From Bacteroidales bacterium (lineage in GTDB: Bacteria > Bacteroidota > Bacteroidia > Bacteroidales > UBA932), in the NCBI GenBank assembly GCA_015060405.1, contig SUYN01000001.1, positions 124,001 through 188,000 of the forward strand: 64,000 nucleotides of DNA. The letters are read 5' to 3'. The translations under genes and the position numbers were made by a program. The stretch's first letter is position 1. Each line of letters begins with the position of its first letter. The notes under the pieces are model-generated. The model saw only the letters and a program-made list of their open reading frames with translations, ran no database searches and was not told the origin of the DNA. Shown here in pieces: positions 52,951 through 60,408 of this stretch.

Positions 52951-53429
52951 ATGGAGACAGATTATTTGTTGGATGAGGTGTTCGGGAAACGTCTCTTGAT
53001 AAGCCACAATGCAGATAAGAACGAATTAAACAGCAATATCAGGGCAGCCAGGGCAATATTATGCTCATATTCCGAAGTCTGCATTCGCATAAATGCTCAC
53101 ACTTATTGCATCGGACATAAAAATCCTGAGTATACAATATGCAATGACCTTGGAGATAGAAAAGGAATAATGAGCGAAAAGGCGTTACAGCCGGGTTTAA
53201 ATCTGCCAAGAAACAAGGATGCAAGGTGGTTGTGATTGATTTGGATGAACACGTCCATCATCTTGATTCTTTTGCACTATCAAAATACATATCCAGAAGA
53301 AAAGAGGACTTCACATCAGGAATGATAACTGACTGTTATGTAGTCTTCTGCGGTAAGGCAGTGAGAGTCAATGCCAGATACCAAACCAGGATAGATATCG
53401 AGCATAAGATAGAAACACTAAGGCCGTAA
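52951..53429 (+). pseudogene. CdiA-CT/BECR-type nuclease-like small protein, frameshifted
   Basis: ORFs 52951-53235 and 53226-53429 join as ...NPEYTICNDLGDRKGIMSEKA/VTAGFKSAKKQGCKVVVIDLDEHVHHLDSFALSKYISRRKEDFTSGMITDCYVVFCGKAVRV. Confidence 0.5.
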
Positions 53430-53447
53430 GCATTCACTTACGGCCTT
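53420..53447. terminator. Perfect 11-bp stem-loop, possible bidirectional terminator
   Basis: AAGGCCGTAAG-cattca-CTTACGGCCTT. Confidence 0.65.
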
Positions 53448-53561
53448 GTATAACCAGACGGTTGCGGAGCTTGATGTTATCGCGCCTATATGCAACTCTC
53501 ATCTTTCTCTGCAAAGATAGTTATTTTCAGTTAATTGACAAATTTCAAACCATTTCTTTCG

Positions 53562-53592
53562 TCCCGATGCCCATAGCGTCGGGATTTTGTTT
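53562..53592 (+). terminator. Stem-loop with T-tract
   Basis: TCCCGATGC-ccata-GCGTCGGGA followed by TTTTGTTTT. Confidence 0.65.
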
Positions 53593-53637
53593 TCAGTATG
53601 GCGTGAACCACTGATGAATATAAAGTAGAAGAAAGAT

Positions 53638-55113
53638 ATGAAAAGTTATCTGAGATTCCTATCAAGAAACAAACTGTACACCGCGATCGAGGTCGTGGGG
53701 CTTAGCCTTGCTCTGGCATTCGTGATTGTTTTAAGCTCGTATATCGTCGACGATATGAGTGTGAACAAGGATCTGAAGAATACGGAGAACATCTATATCT
53801 GTCACAATAGCAGTGGGATCGAATCGGTTTATGAAGTGCCGGAACTATACGATAGATTTCCAGAGATTGAGGAATCACTCGCATACTTTGCCAGACCTGA
53901 CGACGGGAAAATGCTGTTTACCGGTGCAAGCGTTGCAAGTTACGGTGACAAGGAATTGAATGTGGCGACAGTGGCAGCGGAGCCTGGCTTGCTGGATTTC
54001 TTCACCTTCCAGCTGGCTGAAGGCAATCCCAAGGAAGTATTGGTTTCAAAGAATTCCGTAATTATCTCCGAAGAACTGGCCGCGACATTTTTCTCTGATG
54101 GAGATGCATTGGGTAAAGTAATAAACTTATACGAAGGAAATGCCTACAGCGGCTTCTTCACGGATTTTACTGATATTGATGTCGATCTGGTTGTTACCGG
54201 TGTTTTCAAACCGTTCCCAAAGTCGATATTCAATGATCCTGATATGATCATCGGAATCGATCTTTTCAGAGAAATGCAGAAGATCAACTATATGGGGATG
54301 CTGCGTCTGAGTGAACTCAGCTTTTTACGGATCAGAGAAGGTGCGGACGTGGAATCTCTATCCCGTCAGCTGACCGAGGAATACAGGAAGACCCCGAATC
54401 AGTCCGGTGAAGATCCTTTCAGCAAGGAAATCAGATTGACTCAATTCGATGATATCAAGATGCTTTCAGAAGAAGAATGTCCTGGCGTCAACTTCTTCTT
54501 CTGCAATATCAGAAACGGGAAACTGTTCGGTATATACCTGATAATGTGCATATTCCTGACCGTGGTCGCCCTGCTTGATTACGTTGTCCTGACCATTGCA
54601 TTCTCAAGATTCAGAATCAAGGAGATAGCTACCAGACAACTTCTGGGTACAGGCAGGAGAGGCGTAATCGGCAGGTGTTTCGCTGAAGCATTCATGCTCC
54701 TTCTGGTATCATGCTTCTCGGCTGTGTTGATTGCGTTGGTGTTCAAGGATCCTGTAGGACAGATACTTGGCTCTGAAATCCACCCATTGTCATATTTTAC
54801 CGAATATCTGGTTCTTATCGGCATAGTACTGATTATGGTCGGTCTTGCCAGTGCCGTACCTTCCATCATATTGTCATCCTGCAGCGCCATCAATGTAATC
54901 AAGGGGGAGGCGAGATATAAGGATAAGATTGTATTTGGCAAGGCTTTTATCGGAATAGCCGGTCTTCTATGCATAGGAGCATTATCAATCTGTTTCGGCA
55001 TCACCCGCCAGACCGGACATCTGATGAATCAGCCGCTAGGATATGAAACTGAAGATATCATATTGGTTTCATTCCTGGATAAGTATAATCGCCAAAACGA
55101 AATGTTTGCTTGA
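53638..55113 (+). pseudogene. FtsX/MacB-like permease 5, 3'-truncated at prophage junction
   Basis: 491 aa versus about 790 in permease 3; similarity ends at FLDKYNR (codons to 55092), then QNEMFA stop. Confidence 0.85.
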
Positions 55114-55154
55114 GAAAAACGAAATGCGACTGAAAGATAGTAAAACGAAATGCG
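55094..55154. repeat. Three direct repeats AAAACGAAATG(CG) at prophage edge
   Basis: Copies start at 55094, 55116 and 55142. Confidence 0.85.
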
Positions 55155-55199
55155 CGTTATTTGAGGAAAAGATTCTTATCTATTGATCTCTGTTTTACT

Positions 55200-55233
55200 T
55201 ATAGCGACATTGGCATCAGCTTATGTCGCTATA
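55200..55233. repeat. Perfect 11-bp inverted repeat
   Basis: TATAGCGACAT-tggcatcagctt-ATGTCGCTATA. Confidence 0.85.
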
Positions 55234-55254
55234 TCTTTTAAAATGGTTTACACA

Positions 55255-55283
55255 ATAAAAGGGTCCTGATTATCAGAACCCTT
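55255..55283 (-). terminator. Terminator of minus-strand prophage operon
   Basis: Minus strand AAGGGTTCTGATAATCAGGACCCTTTTATTG: imperfect hairpin then T-rich tract. Confidence 0.7.
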
Positions 55284-55351
55284 ATAACGACATTATAACG
55301 GTAATAGTTGTAGATGTAGTTTACTCGTTTTACTCGTGAATTCACTTACTC

Positions 55352-55780
55352 CTACATCTTCATCCCGTCAGCTGTAGGCTCGATTACAGAGCCTGTAGAC
55401 GGGTCTTTGCTCGATGGATATGGATTCGGATTGCCGAGTCTCTTGAGGTCCATTCCGAGCCACATGACGGCCTCCTGGAGCTTCGTGATGGCAAGGCTTC
55501 TCTCTCTACTTGCAGGAGCGGACTTGACCATCTGAAGGATGTCGTCTATCTGACGACGCATATCCTTGTCGAATGGAATCTCTTCCTCTGGAGTCATCTT
55601 GCCAGGATCAATCTCGGAGACATTTCCCTTCTCCACGATGTAATGGTTCTTCTCTATGGCCTCAAGCATTTCATTACCTCCGCACACAAATGCCGTGGCG
55701 ATAGGGCCTCTTGCGTTGTCGTCTACTGAGAGGACGGCAGCTGCAAATTCCTCTGATCTTTTTTCAATGTCAAAATACAT
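55352..55780 (-). CDS. Acb2/Tad1-like (DUF7681-type) phage protein, putative anti-defence sponge
   Basis: C-terminal SRERSLAITKLQEAVMWLGMDLKRLGNPNPYPSSKDPSTGSVIEPTADGMKM resembles the Acb2/Tad1 helical hairpin region as recalled. Confidence 0.6.
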   Translation of the reverse strand: MYFDIEKRSEEFAAAVLSVDDNARGPIATAFVCGGNEMLEAIEKNHYIVEKGNVSEIDPGKMTPEEEIPFDKDMRRQIDDILQMVKSAPASRERSLAITKLQEAVMWLGMDLKRLGNPNPYPSSKDPSTGSVIEPTADGMKM

Positions 55781-55798
55781 GTCTATTTAATTTAAGTG

Positions 55799-55975
55799 TT
55801 AATCATTTTCCCACTCCTCCACCACCACCTCGAAGCCTATCGGAACTCCTGAGACCTCCGTGGTGTCGCGATGTCTCGGCGTATACTCAGTGGTGTCGGA
55901 CCTTGTCTCCGGAACTGCGACCAGCTCACTCATCGAGCAGCTGGTCAGCAACAGAAGTAAAAGTACAGCGATCAT
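55799..55975 (-). CDS. Small phage lipoprotein (58 aa), not in ORF track
   Basis: MIAVLLLLLLTSCSMSELVAVPETRSDTTEYTPRHRDTTEVSGVPIGFEVVVEEWEND; LTSC lipobox; ATGA overlap with upstream gene. Confidence 0.7.
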   Translation of the reverse strand: MIAVLLLLLLTSCSMSELVAVPETRSDTTEYTPRHRDTTEVSGVPIGFEVVVEEWEND

Positions 55976-56460
55976 ACCTTCTTTCTAAGATTCTTATCTG
56001 CAAGTGACTTTTGAAATTCCTTAGTTTCCTTCAGTTTCCTGTCAACGGCTGTCTTCATGTGCTGCCGCATCATCTTGAGACCCTCCTGCTTGACTCCCTC
56101 CTGGGGTTTTAATGTAGAAGGCTTTTTAAATCCGAAGGCAGGCATAACTCTTTTCTTCGGCTGCCCATCCTCTCTTGCCTTCATAAGATGCTCCAGTTTT
56201 TCAATCTCTTCAGAGCCCCAGTCTCGCTTAACCAGCTCTATGAACTCCGGAACAGTCAGTGTACCATTTTCTAAATCCAACCCCTTCCGTTGTGCAAATG
56301 CTTCTCGACCTGAAGCGCAGCTCTTTGTCATCAGCATGTGCCACCTAGACAGTTCCTTGATGGGATAGCGGTCAGTCATGTTGTGGCTGTTAGCGAATGC
56401 CTCAAGTCTCGACCTCTTGGTGGCTTTCTGCATCATAATATCCTGTATATTCTTCATATC
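55972..56460 (-). CDS. Hypothetical phage protein
   Basis: ORF in prophage operon; start at MKNIQDIMMQ; Lys-rich C-terminus. Confidence 0.6.
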   Translation of the reverse strand, partial: DMKNIQDIMMQKATKRSRLEAFANSHNMTDRYPIKELSRWHMLMTKSCASGREAFAQRKGLDLENGTLTVPEFIELVKRDWGSEEIEKLEHLMKAREDGQPKKRVMPAFGFKKPSTLKPQEGVKQEGLKMMRQHMKTAVDRKLKETKEFQKSLADKNLRKKV

Positions 56461-56461
56461 G

Positions 56462-58585
56462 TTATGATTTGTAGATTCTACTTGCCCAGTGGGTAGTCCG
56501 GTATTTCCTCGAAAACTCGTCATACATTTCGGCCGATACTAAAATCTCATAGTCTTCGGTGAGAGGTGGGAATGCATCGGCAGCTATCTCTGGAACTTGA
56601 ACGACCTTGCTGAAATCATATACGGAGCAACGGAAACAATCTGCAAATGCTCTTGCGCCTATAGTAGTCAACGCTGGAGGGAATACCACTTTTCTCATAG
56701 AGAAACAGAACTCAAATGCTCTTGCGCCTATGCTGGTCAACCCTGTAGGGAATATTATGCATTGTAAGTATTTGGCCTTTCTGAAGCAATCTTCCATGAT
56801 TATAGTAACCGACTGAGGAAGAACTATATTCAGAAGGTCGTAATCCGCGTTGCCGTTCATAATGGCAGACTTCACAGAGGAAGCCGGAGGTACTGAGAGG
56901 TATGACAGCGAGGCACTGAAGTAGTAACGAACTGTTGTCTCGTGCTGGCCGACAATAGGGAATGCAGAATCTTTATCAGATGTTACAAAGGTGAACCCGT
57001 CACCCACAATAGTTACCCTGCCTGCCGATATATGGGTTGTAGCATCGATGTCTGTATAAGCGTATATACCGATTCTGTCGCAGTAACCGCTCTCTCGGGT
57101 AATTCGTATCTCGTAATCGCCCGCAGAAGCGTATTGATGCTTGAATGTTCCTACACCTCCATTCGTCAAGGTGATTTCTTCTGCATCACTGCCGTCGCCC
57201 CATTCAATGCTGGCTTGAAAGTCCTCGTTGTCAGGTGTTCCCAGGTTTATTCCGCATACAAGGTGATCCTCTGGAATAGTAGCTACTATTATTGTGTCCG
57301 CTCTACTATACACCGCACCGACTTCACAGTGATCATAAAGAGAGAGTCTTTCCTTAATCTCACTGAGTTCAAGATTCCACCCAACGGCGGTATATCCTTC
57401 AAGTTCAGGAACAGATGGCAAAGAGTTAAGCTCTGAAAGAGTCATCTCTTTGTACACTGTGCCATTGGGGTTATAGAATACAGCGTAGGGCTCTCTTTCT
57501 GATGCGATAATCACTTCGCCCCCATTCTCTATGATATAATTGACCTCCTTGAGGATGTTATTACATATATCAGAAGATTTACCAACTATCAACCGCTTGA
57601 GCGTAGAAGGGAATATCCATTCGCTCTCCCCGAGCCCTCCATTACCGGTTAAATCCCAAGTTGAGAGGTCTATAGTCTTCAAGGTGGTTCCATTAAACAT
57701 ATTGTACATTCTACCATCTACTCTGAACGCCATATTCCTTAAGTCAGCATTTAGATACCTCTCGTCCAAGTTAGGACAGTTCTCAAATGTCTGGCCATAA
57801 GTCACGTATTGATTTTTATGGCGGTATTCGGTGAAATTCGCAGAACGAATACTCGTGCCTTCAAACAATGATTCTATATCATAGGCAATGCTGCCATATG
57901 TCCATATCTTTACATCCACAATTTCAGATATCCCGTTCATTACCTTGGCCAAGGCAATAGATGTATCATAGATGTCCACAACATGGATACCTGTAGTGTC
58001 GAATTGATGTTCTTCAGACATCGTACCTTTCACCCCGTCCAACAGGAACAGAGCGACGGATCCTGTCTTGTTGAACATCTTGGTAGGCGCGGATATATCA
58101 GTAATATTGTATTTAATACGTATGTGATTAAGGGGTCTTGCGGCTGCCCAAGCAGTGTCTCCTAAAACTGTTATGGCATACTCTGTATTCTTTTGGGCTT
58201 TGGGCTTAGTAACCCAAATGATTCCACCGAGTTCATCATCGCCCTGAAAGTCATACGACACATCGTCAGATTCGCTTAGGATAAATCTAATATAAGCTTC
58301 TCTAAGATCCTTACTGTTGCTGAGGTATAGATCTACAGTATTAAAAGGGACATTGCCCTCATATTTATAACCTGAACTCAAGGTTTGTGTACTGGATACA
58401 AGTGAAGCTGTCTTGATCTTATCCCTTTTGTTCATACTGTAGCTTAGTGATACAGCTTCAGCATTACTTTTGGCGTAATCCAGCAGACTTCGGAATAGTT
58501 TCTTAAGCCACCAGGATGACACTCTAGCAATACCCTTAGCCCCTATGACCTTGTCAATCAGGGCCGTTAGTTCAGAATAAGTCAT
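56462..58585 (-). CDS. Phage surface/tail-tip protein with PKD-like segment and BspA-like leucine-rich repeats
   Basis: FKHQYASAGDYEIRITRESGYCDRI; LQCIIFPTGLTSIGARAFEFCFSMRKVVFPPALTTIGARAFADC (LRR_5 type). Confidence 0.7.
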   Translation of the reverse strand: MTYSELTALIDKVIGAKGIARVSSWWLKKLFRSLLDYAKSNAEAVSLSYSMNKRDKIKTASLVSSTQTLSSGYKYEGNVPFNTVDLYLSNSKDLREAYIRFILSESDDVSYDFQGDDELGGIIWVTKPKAQKNTEYAITVLGDTAWAAARPLNHIRIKYNITDISAPTKMFNKTGSVALFLLDGVKGTMSEEHQFDTTGIHVVDIYDTSIALAKVMNGISEIVDVKIWTYGSIAYDIESLFEGTSIRSANFTEYRHKNQYVTYGQTFENCPNLDERYLNADLRNMAFRVDGRMYNMFNGTTLKTIDLSTWDLTGNGGLGESEWIFPSTLKRLIVGKSSDICNNILKEVNYIIENGGEVIIASEREPYAVFYNPNGTVYKEMTLSELNSLPSVPELEGYTAVGWNLELSEIKERLSLYDHCEVGAVYSRADTIIVATIPEDHLVCGINLGTPDNEDFQASIEWGDGSDAEEITLTNGGVGTFKHQYASAGDYEIRITRESGYCDRIGIYAYTDIDATTHISAGRVTIVGDGFTFVTSDKDSAFPIVGQHETTVRYYFSASLSYLSVPPASSVKSAIMNGNADYDLLNIVLPQSVTIIMEDCFRKAKYLQCIIFPTGLTSIGARAFEFCFSMRKVVFPPALTTIGARAFADCFRCSVYDFSKVVQVPEIAADAFPPLTEDYEILVSAEMYDEFSRKYRTTHWASRIYKS

Positions 58586-58589
58586 ACCA

Positions 58590-59078
58590 CTACGACATCT
58601 GGGCTACACAAGAGCCATCTTCTTGAATTATACATGTAATAGAACTCTCCATCCACATGAAGGCAACCATAAGTCCAACTGCACCCCCGTCAGCAAGGGT
58701 TGGGTCATTTGGGTCAAGATAAGCTACCTGGTTAGCTAATATAACAAATTTCAGGTTAGTAGTCCCCAATAATTCAGAGTACAGCAAAGTGGCATCCATA
58801 GTAATAATAGGCATAGCAGAACCCTGTTCATAAGCGGCTTTTGCCTTTGCATAGGTTGCTGCATTGGCAGCTTTCTGATCTTCGGTAAGGCCAGTTCCAT
58901 CCGAAAAATCAGTATATACTGGTTCAGTACTTGCACCACCCCCACTATTCCCAGTTCCCATCGCTTCAACGATAGCCGTAAGAGCAGCATTCAATGATGC
59001 GCCTGTTATCTCCTTTGCACCATTAGCTGTAATGGTGCTTTCAATCATCTCTAATAATTCTGTTTTTGATAGTGCCAT
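58590..59078 (-). CDS. Hypothetical phage structural protein
   Basis: ORF in tail operon; GGAGG upstream of start. Confidence 0.6.
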   Translation of the reverse strand: MALSKTELLEMIESTITANGAKEITGASLNAALTAIVEAMGTGNSGGGASTEPVYTDFSDGTGLTEDQKAANAATYAKAKAAYEQGSAMPIITMDATLLYSELLGTTNLKFVILANQVAYLDPNDPTLADGGAVGLMVAFMWMESSITCIIQEDGSCVAQMS

Positions 59079-59089
59079 ATTGTATCCTC

Positions 59090-59242
59090 CTAATTTGTAA
59101 AGTCGTTATTGAAATCGTCACTAAAATCCCTAACCAAAGGGGTATAGCCTTCAAGAAGAGTGGGGTCTATGCTCCCGCTGTTTCCTCCAATGACAATCTC
59201 CTGCCATTGTCCGTTCTCATCTCTGTATTTTATCGTTGCCAT
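59090..59242 (-). CDS. Small phage protein (50 aa), not in ORF track
   Basis: MATIKYRDENGQWQEIVIGGNSGSIDPTLLEGYTPLVRDFSDDFNNDFTN; TAATG overlap with upstream gene. Confidence 0.6.
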   Translation of the reverse strand: MATIKYRDENGQWQEIVIGGNSGSIDPTLLEGYTPLVRDFSDDFNNDFTN

Positions 59243-60408
59243 TATTCCACAAATTCAAAAACATTCCACTCAAACATGTGACGATGAACCTTAATCACAT
59301 AGAACTTGTTTGATTCAAAAATCGGTATGGTGCCATCCTTCCACCACATTCCAGAATCAGATTCAAAGGTCCAATCGGTCGGTTTACCATTTGTCGTATC
59401 AATGAGGATGATACACCAGGATGTGATTATGTTTCCGGTATCTGACACTATACTATCATTGGTGTCGACATGAATAATTCTGGTGGGATGGTCATCGCTG
59501 GGGCATATAATATTGTACTTGCCAGGAGTCGGAAAATACTTGTATGTAGTAAAATCATCCGTACGTACCTCCGGCATTAAGTCCTCTCTGTAAATCGATG
59601 GCCCAACACCCCGCGAATCCACATAAGCCTTGACCGCAGAATTCGCAACCGCATTATTAGACTTTTCATCAATGACGAGGTCCACAATCGGTATACTCGG
59701 TTTCCCATTAAGATCTTCATAATTTCCAGACTTTCCGGCCTTCGATATCCCAGAGTTCAGCGCGTAGTCTCCGGCAGGTTGATAATTACCTTTAGGCTGA
59801 TATCTATTATCAGCTGCAGCTTGGGTCATATATCTGGACACATCGGGTAACGGTATATTTCCCTCTCCCAAAATAGAATATCCACCCACAGTCTTGATAT
59901 TCTCACCAGATTTCAAACGCTCCTGCTTTGTTGCCAGCTCAGTCTGCATAGAAGCAAACCTTGCGGTAATCGCGGCATTCGACACTGGGTTATTGCTGTT
60001 GCCGTTCAATGCTGTGTCGACTGTTATTTCCGGCTTGGTTTCCTCTTCCGTTGGTTCTCCAGAAGGGTCAATCCACAACTTCGCACCATCGTCAGTCGGC
60101 TCTTCCTCACCGATGTAAACCTCGGCCTCCTCTGAGATGCCACTGCCCGCACCGGTCCCCATGAGTTCCCAGCCGGAGAAGTCCTCGGCAAAGAGCTTCG
60201 TGATGTCCTTGAGGTAGTAGGTCTTCTTCTCGTCCTGGACATAGACCTGCATACCCTCGTACACATAGACAGTGCTGCCGTCATAGCTCCAGCTCTCCTT
60301 CCTGATGAGGTCGGCCTTGGTCGGTCTGACTGACCTGCCGTCTATCGGTTTCTGCGCCCTCACATCGTAGTTCGCAGACGTCTTGATGTTTCCCTTGTCT
60401 ATTGCCAT
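59242..60408 (-). CDS. Tail-fibre-like protein
   Basis: VDTALNGNSNNPVSNAAITARF, YMTQAAADNRYQPKG fibre-type repeats. Confidence 0.65.
   Translation of the reverse strand: MAIDKGNIKTSANYDVRAQKPIDGRSVRPTKADLIRKESWSYDGSTVYVYEGMQVYVQDEKKTYYLKDITKLFAEDFSGWELMGTGAGSGISEEAEVYIGEEEPTDDGAKLWIDPSGEPTEEETKPEITVDTALNGNSNNPVSNAAITARFASMQTELATKQERLKSGENIKTVGGYSILGEGNIPLPDVSRYMTQAAADNRYQPKGNYQPAGDYALNSGISKAGKSGNYEDLNGKPSIPIVDLVIDEKSNNAVANSAVKAYVDSRGVGPSIYREDLMPEVRTDDFTTYKYFPTPGKYNIICPSDDHPTRIIHVDTNDSIVSDTGNIITSWCIILIDTTNGKPTDWTFESDSGMWWKDGTIPIFESNKFYVIKVHRHMFEWNVFEFVE

Noticed and set aside
56462-60408. Diversity-generating retroelement (variable tail-fibre region)
   Set aside because: No reverse transcriptase or template/variable repeat pair recognised in the window; could lie beyond 64000, so not claimed.
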